Origin: an uncultured Eubacteriales bacterium
Lineage (GTDB): Bacteria; Bacillota; Clostridia; Lachnospirales; Lachnospiraceae
Assembly: GCA_900314845.1 (NCBI GenBank)
Contig: OMWV01000016.1
Location: 1 to 64,000, forward strand
DNA: 64,000 nt
Reading direction: 5' to 3'
The notes beneath the pieces are model-generated. The model was not told the DNA's origin and did no database searches. It was given only the letters and a program-made list of their open reading frames with translations. This document shows, one piece after another, positions 53,570 through 62,841 of the stretch. A program made the position numbers and the translations under genes. Positions within the stretch are counted from its first letter, which is position 1. Every line of letters begins with the position of its first letter.

Positions 53570-56104
53570 TTACATTTTTCTTTCAATTGTGCGCCAGGCA
53601 AGGATAAATGCCAGCAGGCAGGCCGCAGAAAGGGCGATCCCGGCAGCAAATCCCCGGGGCAAAAAGTCCATCTGTATGATATGCTCCCCGCCCTCCAGCC
53701 GGATGCCGGTAAAGGCCTCGCCGACCCGGAAGCTCTTCACTTTCTCTCCGTCCACCTTTATGGTCCAGCCCTGGTCGTAGGGAACGGAAAGGAGCATAAG
53801 GCCGCCATCCGTCTTTATGGAGCCGGAGATATGGGTGCTGCCCGCCGAAGTCACGTCCAGCTGATTTTCAGAAAGCTTATCATAGACCCCGGCAAATGCC
53901 TGCGCGTCATAGGAGGCCATCTGCAGGAAAACGCTTCCATCGCTGTACTGGCTGTCCATCTTAAATACAAGGGAGATCTGCTCTCCGGCCTTTACCTGGC
54001 CCAGGTGGACGATATGGCCCCGCTCGTCTGTATAATTGTCCTCATCATCTCCCCGGACAACCGTCAGATCCTCGCAGTGGTCGGCCTCGAAGTAGATGTA
54101 GACATCGTCCGCCTTGTCAAAATGAAGGTCATAGGTAAGGGTTCCATCCCCCTCCTCATCGCTGTCGTAGTACCAGCGCGCCTCCGACGTCGTGGAGATC
54201 GTCCCCCCGCTGATCGCGGGATCGGGCACGTCCATCAGATTAAAGATATTTTTCCTGGTTCCGGCAGCCAGCCTGGCGAAATCATTCTGGATGGTAAAAG
54301 GTTCTCCCTCTATGATATTCCACTTCATCAGGGCAGGATCGGTCATAAATCCCACAGAAAGAGGCTGAGTATTCTCATAGACAGTCAGATCCCCGATTCT
54401 GTCCGCCTCCTTAAGGTTCTGGCCGGACAGAGGCTCATTGCTGGCCACATATTTCATGGCGATCAGAGCGTCCGTAAGGGGAGTCGCCCCCTTGTAGCTG
54501 TATTTGTTGCCGGAATTAAAATAACCCAGAGCCCCCATGAGTTCCTCCATCTTGTCATCGCAGGTGGAGGAGAAGAAGGAAAGTCCGTTCATATTATAGC
54601 GGATGATGTCATCCCTGCCCTGGATCTGGGCGCTCTCCATCCTGTAAAAGGAAGAAGAGTCCGGGCTGTATTTATCCCTGACCGCGTACATGTCATCCGT
54701 CGGCCCCATGTAAATGCTCTTTGTCACTGTCCCGTTCGCGGAGATCCCGTAGATCGTATTTGCGAAAAGCTCGACAAGCATGACAAGGACAAGCAGCTGG
54801 GCTGCCTGAAAACGGCCCTTCCCGGCCCCCGCCCTGTGGGCGCACAGGATGACGAAATAGACAGCCAGAAGGATGGCCGTGACGATCTTTGCCTCCGGCT
54901 TGACGGATTCCTGAGCAAATATCAGGATCAGCACAAAAAGAGCGCCGACGCAGGCCCCCAGGACCAGAAAGATCTTTCGGTCCGTATCCTTTATGCTGAG
55001 GAAGGCGTCATAGGCCATGACAACAAGCAGGAAGATATAAAGGAAGGAAAATCTTCCCGGCAGATTGTTGGGAAAATGAAAACCATGCCACACATAATTA
55101 AGCACGTTCACATTCAGGCTGATAAAAATAAAAGCCGCCAGGCAGGCCTTGAGGATCCTCTCCCTGACCGGCACCTGACCGGCCGCCGCGAACAGGACTG
55201 CCAGCAGGAATATGCCGACACCGCAGTAGATATTGGGAGCCCCCGTAAGCTGGGTGGGCTCGAGCATGGCAAAATGCTGACGGAACATGTCAAAAAAGCT
55301 GCGGTAAAATTCCCAGTGGTCCGGCTTGTATCCCATGCTGCTGCTCAAGGTATTGTAAAATGTCGGGATCAGATAGACACCCGCCAGGCCGATCCCTATC
55401 GCCGTGCTGAGGGCAAAGTGCAGGCCTCGCTTCAGGAAAGAAGGCTTTTCCTGCTGCCACTTCTGGGAGAACCAGCAGGCAAAAAAGTAGAGGACCATGA
55501 AGATGCAGACCATGATGGCAATATAGTAATTGCTGAAAACACAAAGGCCCATCATGATGGTGTAAAGCTTTCCGTCCCCGTCTCTTATCAGCTTGTCAGC
55601 GCCCAGGACTGCAAAAGGAAAAAGGGCCACCGTATCCAGCCACATGACATTCCAGTTGTAGGCCAGCATAAAGCCGCCCAGGGCATAAAAAGCCGCGAAG
55701 ACGACAGCTGACAGGCTCTTCCTGCCGCTGCGGGCAGAAAGGTAGGTGTAAGCCGACAGCCCGCAGATCCCGATCTTTATTACGATGAGGGTCTGAAAAG
55801 CCTCTATCATCATCTTTTCCGGGAAAAGGGCCAGGATAAAATTGAGAGGGCTGGCCAGGTAATAAGAGATGACCGGCAGAAAATTATAGCCCAGGCTCCC
55901 GTGCCAGGAGTAGAGCAGGCTCTGCCCGTGCCATATCTTATAGTGAAATTCTGAAAAGAAGGGGACATACTGGTGGTAGGAGTCTATGATCATCTCCGCC
56001 TGATCGCCGAAGGGGCTGATCCCCAGGCTGATATAGGTCACCAGCATGACAAAAACCGGCAGGATGAAGGCCGCTGCCGGGAAAAACCATTTCTTTTGTC
56101 TCAT
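53570..56104 (-). CDS. YfhO-family polytopic membrane protein
   Basis: This 844-residue integral membrane protein has about a dozen hydrophobic helices in its first 480 residues, an extracytoplasmic domain of some 330 residues and one last helix (AAGIALSAACLLAFILAW). The N-terminal GDQAEMIIDSYHQYVPFFSEF and LLYSWHGSLGYNFLPVISYY are typical of YfhO proteins, GT-C-like membrane glycosyltransferases that in Bacillus and Listeria glycosylate lipoteichoic acid or other wall polymers. The substrate here is unknown. The ATG at 56104 overlaps the aroK stop by 4 bases (ATGA), so it ends that operon. Confidence 0.88.
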   Translation of the reverse strand: MRQKKWFFPAAAFILPVFVMLVTYISLGISPFGDQAEMIIDSYHQYVPFFSEFHYKIWHGQSLLYSWHGSLGYNFLPVISYYLASPLNFILALFPEKMMIEAFQTLIVIKIGICGLSAYTYLSARSGRKSLSAVVFAAFYALGGFMLAYNWNVMWLDTVALFPFAVLGADKLIRDGDGKLYTIMMGLCVFSNYYIAIMVCIFMVLYFFACWFSQKWQQEKPSFLKRGLHFALSTAIGIGLAGVYLIPTFYNTLSSSMGYKPDHWEFYRSFFDMFRQHFAMLEPTQLTGAPNIYCGVGIFLLAVLFAAAGQVPVRERILKACLAAFIFISLNVNVLNYVWHGFHFPNNLPGRFSFLYIFLLVVMAYDAFLSIKDTDRKIFLVLGACVGALFVLILIFAQESVKPEAKIVTAILLAVYFVILCAHRAGAGKGRFQAAQLLVLVMLVELFANTIYGISANGTVTKSIYMGPTDDMYAVRDKYSPDSSSFYRMESAQIQGRDDIIRYNMNGLSFFSSTCDDKMEELMGALGYFNSGNKYSYKGATPLTDALIAMKYVASNEPLSGQNLKEADRIGDLTVYENTQPLSVGFMTDPALMKWNIIEGEPFTIQNDFARLAAGTRKNIFNLMDVPDPAISGGTISTTSEARWYYDSDEEGDGTLTYDLHFDKADDVYIYFEADHCEDLTVVRGDDEDNYTDERGHIVHLGQVKAGEQISLVFKMDSQYSDGSVFLQMASYDAQAFAGVYDKLSENQLDVTSAGSTHISGSIKTDGGLMLLSVPYDQGWTIKVDGEKVKSFRVGEAFTGIRLEGGEHIIQMDFLPRGFAAGIALSAACLLAFILAWRTIERKM

Positions 56105-56616
56105 AATAACAGATCCTTGTTTTTGTAAAGAACACTCTTCATCATATTTACACTCTTTCTGATCGAACACCCGGCAAGATCCACCGTGATGTCCGCGTAT
56201 TTTTCATAAAGAGGCGTCCGCTCATCATAGAGATCGCGCAAAGTGCTGCCCTTTCTGATGACAACGCCCCGCCGGCTCAGATTGCCGACCCTCCTTTTTA
56301 TCGTATTGTAAGGAAGCCTCAGATAGATGATAAGTCCATTTTCCTTAAAATGCTTCATGGCCCCGTCGCAGTAGCAGATGCTGCCCCCGGTGGAGATGAC
56401 TGTATTCTCCACATCTATCTGGCTGTTTATCCTGTTCTCTATCTCCGTAAAACCGTCAATTCCATGTTTGGCGATCAGATCTTCCAGTTTGTCATTTTCC
56501 TGCGCCTGGATCAGCAGATCGGAATCTATGAATGCATAGCCCATGATCTTGGCAATAACAACGCCGATGGTGCTCTTGCCGGCACCGGGCATGCCGATGA
56601 GTACAATATTCTTCAT
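56101..56616 (-). CDS. aroK: Shikimate kinase
   Basis: This small P-loop kinase phosphorylates shikimate in the aromatic amino-acid pathway. The 171-residue protein has Walker A GMPGAGKSTIG near residue 9, the shikimate-binding aspartate in FIDSDLLIQ near 32, the glycine pair in VISTGGSICY near 78 and DERTPLYEKYADITVD near 132. No other aromatic pathway gene is adjacent, which is unusual. It lies 43 bases after cobS and overlaps the YfhO gene. Confidence 0.9.
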   Translation of the reverse strand: MKNIVLIGMPGAGKSTIGVVIAKIMGYAFIDSDLLIQAQENDKLEDLIAKHGIDGFTEIENRINSQIDVENTVISTGGSICYCDGAMKHFKENGLIIYLRLPYNTIKRRVGNLSRRGVVIRKGSTLRDLYDERTPLYEKYADITVDLAGCSIRKSVNMMKSVLYKNKDLLL

Positions 56617-56659
56617 AAGCCCTCCTTGCCTGGCAGGACAGGATATTTTCGCCTTTCTG

Positions 56660-57412
56660 TCACATCAAAGCGCTTAAAATAGCGAGCGCGATCAGCTGGG
56701 CAAGCTCCGCCATCTGCAGAAACCAGCCCATGAGTTCTGTCCTGTTCCCGTCAAATTCACTCTCCGCCGTCAGATAATAGACGATCATAGTTACAAATAT
56801 AAGGGCATAGGAAAGCACCGCTCCCGGCATCCAGATCAGAGCCATGACGATGAATATCCCCACGCACTCGGCCAGAATGATATTGGAAGCTCTCTCCCTG
56901 CTCTTCTCATCCGTGAAAAATTCCAGGGACCCGCTGCCCCTTCTGGTCCTGAAATTGAGGGCGCAATAGCCCCCGGCTGCCCTTTCCAGGGCGAAGAAAA
57001 GAGCCATGATGCAGATGGATCTCCACCCTGCTTCTATCCAGGCTCCGGCGCTGACAAGCAGGTAGAGGGCGCAGGCTAAAACAGCGTTCATGCCGGGATG
57101 AGGATCCTCCATGACGCCGGTCTTCTTTGCCTGATCCCCAAATGTATTCCTCGCCTGAACGACAGCCATAAAGCCGTTCATGTGCACACCGCCGCTGATC
57201 AGGAGGGGAAGCGCCGTCAGCACAGCCCCTCTGAGAACTGTGCCTATGCCCAGAAGCAGAAGGACATGGTAGGCCACAAGTTCAAATGCCCCGATCACGA
57301 TGCCGACCAGGGGGAAGAAGCAGAGCACATAATTGCCCTGGTCCTTCTGCACATCGATCTCCGGTACAGGAATTCTCGAATACATCGCAAATGCTATGAT
57401 TAATGAGTTCAT
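56660..57412 (-). CDS. cobS: Adenosylcobinamide-GDP ribazoletransferase (cobalamin synthase)
   Basis: CobS is a membrane enzyme that joins the lower ligand nucleotide to adenosylcobinamide-GDP near the end of B12 synthesis or salvage. The 250-residue protein shows several hydrophobic helices and the family pattern FFPLVGIVIGAFELV near residue 32, SGGVHMNGFMAVVQ near 75 and MEDPHPGMNAVLACALYL near 100. The usual partners cobU, cobT and cobC are absent, so it must work with enzymes encoded elsewhere. It follows cbiG by 15 bases. Confidence 0.92.
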   Translation of the reverse strand: MNSLIIAFAMYSRIPVPEIDVQKDQGNYVLCFFPLVGIVIGAFELVAYHVLLLLGIGTVLRGAVLTALPLLISGGVHMNGFMAVVQARNTFGDQAKKTGVMEDPHPGMNAVLACALYLLVSAGAWIEAGWRSICIMALFFALERAAGGYCALNFRTRRGSGSLEFFTDEKSRERASNIILAECVGIFIVMALIWMPGAVLSYALIFVTMIVYYLTAESEFDGNRTELMGWFLQMAELAQLIALAILSALM

Positions 57413-57427
57413 ATCTCTTCCTGCTTC

Positions 57428-58543
57428 TTAAAGTCTGAGTCTCCTGTTTACATAAGCCGCGGCCAGCGAAACAGATCCGCATCGCTGCCTGGCAATTATG
57501 GAAAGGGCAAAGGCGCCGGCCTCCTGCCCCTTATTTTCTTCATTATAAGCCCTCGCGTCCTGGGCGGCGGCCATAAGGGCCGCCCTGTCGCAGAGGTTTA
57601 CGGCTCCCCCGTGCATGTGCACAAGGCCCGAGGACTCTGCCGTCCCTTCCAGGGCCATAAGCTGGGCCGGTGAATATGTCCTGACCGGCAGATGATAAGC
57701 CTGACAGAAATCCGCGAAAGCCTCGTCTTCCATGGCGCTGGTCATGACCGCTATCCCGGCGACCGCCTTCTCGTGAAAGCTGTAATCTTCTATAAAAGAG
57801 CTCAGGGCGTCCCTGAATTCTTCCGCCTGACAGCCTTTTTTGAAAGCCATGCCAATCCAGACGACTTTCCTGGGGACCAGGAGAAGGGCGTCCTGATCCG
57901 GGTTCAAAAGCTGGCTGGATACGACGATCTGGGCTGAGAGGGGACTGTCTGTCCACATGACCTTGCTGGCCAGGATCTCTTTCACGGAAAATCCCGCGCC
58001 TGCCGGAACCTGAGATGCCGGGCAGCAGATATGGATCATCCTGCCCGCCAGCACGTCGCCGTATATCTTCTGGGCCCTCAGCCTGTTTGTCACAAAAAGC
58101 CGGTTCTTCTCCGCGAAAATATCAAGGGAAAATGTCCCGCCGGCCCCGTCATGGTCCGTCTGGATGACTTCTGTCTGCAGAAAGCCTGCCAGGAGGATGG
58201 AAAGCTTCTGCCTGCCTTCCTCCCTGCCCTCAAAGAGGGGGATCACGTAGGTGCCGGAGTCGTCCACGACGATAAGGTCCGCTTCCGGAGCCTTTTTCTT
58301 CAGATGCCCGGAAAGGGCCAGCACTGCCCGGCCGATGGGCCCGACAAGTACGAGGGTCTGGGCGTCCTTAAGGGCCTGGCCGATCAGGGCCGAGGCCGCC
58401 TGCGCTTCTATGCCCTCCGGGCCATGAGTCTGGTCCGGCAGGACAAAGCCCCGGCAGCTGTCTTCGTCTGCGGACAGGAAACTGACAAGTCTCCTGCACA
58501 CAGCCGCCCCCTCATGCGAAAGCGCGATCACTGCCCTTTTCAT
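57428..58543 (-). CDS. cbiG: Divergent CbiG-like cobalt-precorrin 5A hydrolase
   Basis: CbiG opens the delta-lactone of cobalt-precorrin 5A in anaerobic B12 synthesis. The 371-residue protein aligns with CbiG by order of segments: VGPIGRAVLAL near 68, VVDDSGTYVIPLFEGR near 92, an LDIFAEKN region and a C-terminal domain from VVWIGMAFKKGCQAEEFRDAL near 228. However, the SGHLGGAN-type loop expected in active CbiG is replaced by EGREEGRQ, and the usual GxGCRKG start of the C-terminal domain is altered. It may be altered in function. It overlaps the flavin reductase gene by 4 bases. Confidence 0.72.
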   Translation of the reverse strand: MKRAVIALSHEGAAVCRRLVSFLSADEDSCRGFVLPDQTHGPEGIEAQAASALIGQALKDAQTLVLVGPIGRAVLALSGHLKKKAPEADLIVVDDSGTYVIPLFEGREEGRQKLSILLAGFLQTEVIQTDHDGAGGTFSLDIFAEKNRLFVTNRLRAQKIYGDVLAGRMIHICCPASQVPAGAGFSVKEILASKVMWTDSPLSAQIVVSSQLLNPDQDALLLVPRKVVWIGMAFKKGCQAEEFRDALSSFIEDYSFHEKAVAGIAVMTSAMEDEAFADFCQAYHLPVRTYSPAQLMALEGTAESSGLVHMHGGAVNLCDRAALMAAAQDARAYNEENKGQEAGAFALSIIARQRCGSVSLAAAYVNRRLRL

Positions 58544-59106
58544 CTTTTCTTCCTTACAGAATAGCCGAAACCGCCGATATGCCTGCCCATCCCATAATAC
58601 TGCCCGTGAGAGTAGACGATAGGATCGGCAGCCGCCAGATCGAACTTTCCCTTCTTGTCCATGTATTTTTCATCGGCATAAACCCCCACAACATTTGCAA
58701 TAAACATGTCATGGCTGCCGAGTTCTTCCACTTTTGCTACTTTGCAGGCGATATTTACAGGGCTCTCCTCCACCATTGGGGCAAATTCAAGGCAGCCCAT
58801 TCTGGGCGTAAGCCCCGCCGCGGCGAACTTGTCCAGGTCCTTCCCGCTCTTTACCCCGCACCAGTCCGTCGCCCGGGCAAGGCTGCGAGTCGTGAGATTT
58901 ACAAAAAATTCTCCCGTTTCCTTTATCATATGATGAGAATATCTGCTCTTTCTCACGGAAATATAGAGCATGGGCGGATTCGTGCAGACCGTGCCGGTCC
59001 AGGCTACGGTCAGCAGATTATATCTTCCGTCTCTGCCGCCGCACGATACGAGGACCGCCGGCAGCGGATAGAGCATATTGCCGGGCTTCCACAACTGTTT
59101 CCCCAT
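58540..59106 (-). CDS. Flavin reductase-like FMN-binding protein
   Basis: This 188-residue protein is of the flavin reductase-like (DIM6/NTAB) group. It has the split-barrel FMN-binding pattern PAVLVSCGGRDGRYNLLTVAW near the N-terminus, then PPMLYISVRKSRYSHHMIKE, EFFVNLTTRSLARATDWCG and the HDMFIANVVGVYADEKYMD loop. The physiological electron donor and acceptor are unknown. Given its 4-base overlap with the cbiG-like gene, it could serve cobalt reduction in corrinoid metabolism, but that is only inferred from position. Confidence 0.85.
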   Translation of the reverse strand: MGKQLWKPGNMLYPLPAVLVSCGGRDGRYNLLTVAWTGTVCTNPPMLYISVRKSRYSHHMIKETGEFFVNLTTRSLARATDWCGVKSGKDLDKFAAAGLTPRMGCLEFAPMVEESPVNIACKVAKVEELGSHDMFIANVVGVYADEKYMDKKGKFDLAAADPIVYSHGQYYGMGRHIGGFGYSVRKKR

Positions 59107-59128
59107 AAATATCTCCCGTTTCTTTATT

Positions 59129-60478
59129 TTACAGTCTCTTCCTGAGGGCTGCCGTCAGCTCCTCAAATCCGGGCTTGCCCAGGAGGGCAAACATGTTCCT
59201 CTTGTAACTCTCAACGCCCGGCTGATCAAAAGGATTGACGCCGCTGATATAGCCGCTGACAGCTACAGCAAATTCAAAGAAGTAGAAGAGCTGGCCAAGA
59301 GAGTAAGCGTCTCTTGCGGGCACAGCTATCTTGAGATTGGGAGCTGACCCGTCTGTGTGGGCAAGTATCGTGCCGTTCATGGCGCTCTTGTTTATAAAGT
59401 CCATGTTCTTGCCGGCCAGATAGTTGAGGCCGTCCAGATCTGCCTCTTCCCTTCTGATCTCAACGTCAGCGCCCGGATCTGTTATCTCCACGACTGTCTC
59501 AAAGAGGGTCCTGGCCCCGTCCTGGATGAACTGGCCCATGGAGTGAAGGTCAGCTGTCAGGGTAACGGAAGCCGGGAAGGTTCCCCTGCCGTCCTTGCCT
59601 TCGCTCTCGCCGCACAGCTGCTTCCACCACTCGCCTACATACTGAACAGCAGGCTCGTAGCTGGCAAATATCTCTATCTCCTTGCCCTTTCTAAGCAGGA
59701 TATTCCTCAGGGCCGCGTACTGCATGGCGTCATTCTGGTCAAAAGCGTTCTCCAGGCAGCGCCTGCGCTCATCGGCAGCTCCTTCCATGAGCTTCACGAT
59801 ATCGGCACCGCTGGCAGCTATGGGAAGCAGGCCGACAGCGGTGAGAACGGAAAATCTTCCGCCTATATCATCGGGCACAACGAATGTCTCATAGCCTTCC
59901 TCGGCAGCCATGGTCTTGAGAGCTCCCTTGACCCTGTCTGTCGTGCAGTAGATCCTCTTTGCCGCCTCTTTCTTGCCATACTTCTTCTCTATCAGTTCCT
60001 TGAAGATACGGAAAGCGACCGCCGGCTCTGTCGTCGTACCGGACTTGGAGATCACATTGATGGAGAAATCCCTGTCCCCGATCACGCCGATCAGGTCTGT
60101 CAGATAGGAAGAGCTCAGATTATTTCCGCAGTAGAAGATCTGGGGACCCTTTCTGTCTTCTTTTGACAGAACGTTGTAGAAATTATTTCCCAGGAATTCA
60201 TTGGCAGCCCTTGCTCCCAGATAAGATCCGCCTATTCCGATCACGACCAGCACATCTGAATCGGACCGGATCTTCCTGGCTGCCGCCTGGATCCTCTCAA
60301 ATTCATCCTTGTCATAGTTTTCAGGCAGATCGATCCAGCCCAGGAAATCATTGCCCGGCCCCTTGCGGCTCAGGAGGTAATCCCTGGCGTTCTGAGCGAT
60401 CTCGCTCATGATCTTTACCTCATCGCTGCTGATATAACCAGCTGTCTTAGAATAGTCAAAACTGATCCTGTTCTCCAT
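59129..60478 (-). CDS. pgi: Glucose-6-phosphate isomerase
   Basis: This glycolytic enzyme interconverts glucose 6-phosphate and fructose 6-phosphate. The 449-residue protein has the phosphosugar-binding [17 protein letters not shown] near residue 77, [17 protein letters not shown] near 138, the active-site region [17 protein letters not shown] near 310 and the late lysine segment of the family. AAAAGGAG lies 7 bases before the ATG at 60478. It is the first gene of the run to yfhO; the following flavin reductase starts 22 bases later. Confidence 0.96.
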   Translation of the reverse strand: MENRISFDYSKTAGYISSDEVKIMSEIAQNARDYLLSRKGPGNDFLGWIDLPENYDKDEFERIQAAARKIRSDSDVLVVIGIGGSYLGARAANEFLGNNFYNVLSKEDRKGPQIFYCGNNLSSSYLTDLIGVIGDRDFSINVISKSGTTTEPAVAFRIFKELIEKKYGKKEAAKRIYCTTDRVKGALKTMAAEEGYETFVVPDDIGGRFSVLTAVGLLPIAASGADIVKLMEGAADERRRCLENAFDQNDAMQYAALRNILLRKGKEIEIFASYEPAVQYVGEWWKQLCGESEGKDGRGTFPASVTLTADLHSMGQFIQDGARTLFETVVEITDPGADVEIRREEADLDGLNYLAGKNMDFINKSAMNGTILAHTDGSAPNLKIAVPARDAYSLGQLFYFFEFAVAVSGYISGVNPFDQPGVESYKRNMFALLGKPGFEELTAALRKRL

Positions 60479-60591
60479 GATACTGCTCCTTTTCAAATAT
60501 ACATTCCCTTATTTACTGCCTTCTATTACAAACCGCAGCCTGTGCGGCCTGCTCTCTCATTTTCCGCGCCTTCGCCGGCCCCGCCGCTTCC

Positions 60592-61284
60592 TTACAGCCT
60601 GCCCACGACAGCCTGGGTAAGTCTGAGGCAGTGGACGGCTGCCTTTGCCTCGAACTCCTCATAATTTATGATATCGGACCCGTCCGCCTTGTCGGATATG
60701 GCCCTGATGATGACAAAGGGGATGCCGTTGAGCCAGGCCGCCTGGGCTATGGCGCAGCCTTCCATCTCTGTGCACCAGCCTCCGTATACCTGGCGGATGC
60801 GCTCCTTATCCCCGGCGTCAGCTACAAAGCGGTCCCCGCTGGCGATCCTGCCTTCAAATACATTGATATCGGGATTCACCTGGCGGCAGGTGTCGACGAC
60901 GACCTTCCTCAGCTTCTGGTCCGCCTCGAAGGTCCTCCTGCCCAGCTGGGGCACTTCCCCCGGCTGGTAGCCGAAGCAGGTCGCCTCCATATCGTGCTGG
61001 ATGGCATCCCTGGAGACAACGATGTCGCCTATATTTATCTCATTTCTCAGACTTCCGGCGACGCCCGTGTTTATGATGGCGTCCACCTGGTAGACATCGG
61101 CCAGGATCTGCGTGCAGACGGCGGCATTGACCTTGCCCACGCCGCTCCTCACGACGACCAGATCCTTTCCTTCCAATTTTCCTATGCAAAATTCCATGGA
61201 CGCCCTTTTCTCTATCCTGACATCCGTCATATCCGACTTTATGCCCTGAACCTCGACTTCCATGGCTCCTATGATTCCTATCAT
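60592..61284 (-). CDS. mtnN: 5'-methylthioadenosine/S-adenosylhomocysteine nucleosidase
   Basis: This hydrolase removes adenine from methylthioadenosine and S-adenosylhomocysteine and so recycles the by-products of SAM made by MetK. The 230-residue protein has IGIIGAMEVEV at the N-terminus with the catalytic glutamate, SGVGKVNAA near residue 47, INTGVAGSL near 70 and the substrate-binding EMEGCAIAQAA and the aspartate in RAISDKADG near 195. It has its own promoter and lies divergent from the TSCPD gene. Confidence 0.95.
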   Translation of the reverse strand: MIGIIGAMEVEVQGIKSDMTDVRIEKRASMEFCIGKLEGKDLVVVRSGVGKVNAAVCTQILADVYQVDAIINTGVAGSLRNEINIGDIVVSRDAIQHDMEATCFGYQPGEVPQLGRRTFEADQKLRKVVVDTCRQVNPDINVFEGRIASGDRFVADAGDKERIRQVYGGWCTEMEGCAIAQAAWLNGIPFVIIRAISDKADGSDIINYEEFEAKAAVHCLRLTQAVVGRL

Positions 61285-61306
61285 CCGATAAACCTCCTGG
61301 ATTTTA

Positions 61307-61336
61307 AGTATAACACTTTTGAATATAGCAGTTCAA
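61307..61336 (-). promoter_or_regulatory. Promoter of mtnN
   Basis: TTGAAC, 18 bases and TATACT on the minus strand, leaving a leader of about 17 bases before the AGGAGG site. It lies just outside the divergent promoter of the TSCPD gene. Confidence 0.6.
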
Positions 61337-61347
61337 CGTAAAGTGTG

Positions 61348-61376
61348 TTGCGAAAACTACTTTTAAATAGTATAAT
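61348..61376 (+). promoter_or_regulatory. Promoter of the TSCPD-murG pair
   Basis: TTGCGA, exactly 17 bases and a perfect TATAAT on the plus strand, about 40 bases before the TSCPD start. Confidence 0.8.
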
Positions 61377-61417
61377 AAGTCCGCAAATGAACAAAGCATT
61401 TTTCAGGAGGAATATTT

Positions 61418-61672
61418 ATGTTATACAGAACGCAGGGAACCTGTGCCGCAGCCATTGATTTCGACGTGGAAGACGGCAAGATCACAAGATGCGAATTTCT
61501 GGGCGGCTGCAGCGGCAACACCCAGGGCGTGGCAAGGCTCATCATCGGCCGCCCGGTCGATGAAGTCATAAACACGCTGGAAGGCATAGACTGCGCCGGC
61601 AGGGGTACATCATGTCCCGACCAGCTCAGCAAGGCTCTCAAGGCTTACAAGGCTTCCGCTTCAGAGGCATAA
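61418..61672 (+). CDS. TSCPD-domain small protein (TIGR03905 type)
   Basis: This 84-residue cytoplasmic protein resembles the small C-terminal TSCPD domain of some ribonucleotide reductases. It has the pattern YRTQGTCAAAIDFDVEDGKI, FLGGCSGNTQGVARLIIGR and DCAGRGTSCPDQLSKAL, giving four cysteines that could bind metal. The function of stand-alone members is unknown. AGGAGG lies 7 bases before the ATG. It is 4 bases ahead of murG and shares its promoter, but no functional link is known. Confidence 0.88.
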   Translation: MLYRTQGTCAAAIDFDVEDGKITRCEFLGGCSGNTQGVARLIIGRPVDEVINTLEGIDCAGRGTSCPDQLSKALKAYKASASEA

Positions 61673-61676
61673 TAAT

Positions 61677-62765
61677 ATGGAAGAAAAAAGATCAGCAAGG
61701 AAAAGGATCGTCCTCACCGGCGGCGGCACCGCCGGACACGTTACGCCCAATATCGCCCTCATGCCCGAGCTAAAGAAGCGCGGCTACCGGGTCTTCTACA
61801 TCGGCTCCTACGCCGGCATGGAGAAGGACATGATAGAGGCCACCGGCACTAGGTATTTCGGGATAGCCACCGGCAAGTTCAGAAGATATCTGGACCTCAA
61901 GAACCTCTCCGATCCCTTCCGCGTGCTCAAAGGCCTCTCCGAGGCGAAAAAATATCTCAAGAAGATCCGCCCCGACGTCGTATTTTCCAAGGGCGGCTAC
62001 GTGGCGGTCCCCGTTGTCCTGGCGGCCAAGAGGCTGGGCATCCCCGTCGTCATCCACGAATCCGACATGACACCCGGCCTGGCCAACAAGCTCTGCATCC
62101 CCTCGGCATCCAGGGTCTGCTGTAATTTCCCCGAGACCGTGAAATTACTTCCCGAGGGCAAGGCAGTCCTCACCGGGTCTCCCATCCGGGCAGAGCTCTT
62201 CGCCGGAGACAAGGAAGCAGGACTGGCTTTTTGCGGCTTCACATCTGAAAAGCCCGTCATCCTGGTCATAGGAGGAAGCCTGGGCTCCGTCGCGGTCAAC
62301 AAAGCCGTCCGCGCCGTCCTTCCCCAGCTTCTGGAAGATTTTCAGGTCATCCACCTGTGCGGCAAGGGCAATCTCGCCCCCGAGCTTGAGGGCAGGCCCG
62401 GCTACGCCCAGTACGAATTCATAAGCGAGCAGCTGCCCGACCTCATGGCCGCCGCCGACCTCATGATCTCAAGAGCCGGCGCCAATGCCATCTGCGAGAT
62501 CCTGGCTCTCCACAAGCCCAACATCCTTATCCCCCTGCCCGCGGCGGCAAGCCGGGGCGACCAGCTGGACAACGCCGAATCCTTCCGCAAGCAGGGCTTC
62601 TCCTACGTCCTCCAGGAAGAGGAGATCACCCCCGAGGTCCTTCTCACCGCGGTAAAAGATGTCTATGACGACCGCGCAGAATATACAGCTGCCATGGCCG
62701 GAGCCGGCCAGACGGACTCCATCCGAATCATCGCCGACCTCCTGGACCAGTGCGTGGGGAGATAG
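61677..62765 (+). CDS. murG: Undecaprenyl-pyrophosphoryl-MurNAc-pentapeptide GlcNAc transferase
   Basis: MurG adds N-acetylglucosamine to lipid I on the inner membrane face to make lipid II. The 362-residue protein has the donor and acceptor loops TGGGTAGHVTPNIALM near residue 14, FSKGGYVAVPVVLAA near 103, VIHESDMTPGLANKL near 123, GGSLGSVAVNKAV near 198 and the C-terminal SRAGANAICEILALHKPNILIPLP near 265. It sits 4 bases after the TSCPD gene and ends in a terminator, well away from a division and wall cluster. Confidence 0.96.
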   Translation: MEEKRSARKRIVLTGGGTAGHVTPNIALMPELKKRGYRVFYIGSYAGMEKDMIEATGTRYFGIATGKFRRYLDLKNLSDPFRVLKGLSEAKKYLKKIRPDVVFSKGGYVAVPVVLAAKRLGIPVVIHESDMTPGLANKLCIPSASRVCCNFPETVKLLPEGKAVLTGSPIRAELFAGDKEAGLAFCGFTSEKPVILVIGGSLGSVAVNKAVRAVLPQLLEDFQVIHLCGKGNLAPELEGRPGYAQYEFISEQLPDLMAAADLMISRAGANAICEILALHKPNILIPLPAAASRGDQLDNAESFRKQGFSYVLQEEEITPEVLLTAVKDVYDDRAEYTAAMAGAGQTDSIRIIADLLDQCVGR

Positions 62766-62784
62766 ACAGGCTCAAAATGATAAA

Positions 62785-62830
62785 AAACGGTATCCGATGT
62801 CATTTGGCATCGGATCCTTTCTTTATTTAT
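62785..62830. terminator. Bidirectional terminator between murG and the HlyD-like gene
   Basis: ATCCGATG (62792-62799) pairs with CATCGGAT (62808-62815). CCTTTCTTTATTTATT follows on the plus strand and ACCGTTTTTT on the minus strand, so it can end both convergent genes. Confidence 0.85.
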
Positions 62831-62841
62831 TCCTGCCGCCC

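Noticed and set aside
53681..55711. 676-codon plus-strand open frame opposite the YfhO gene
   Set aside because: Antisense shadow of a clear membrane protein gene; no ribosome site or domain.
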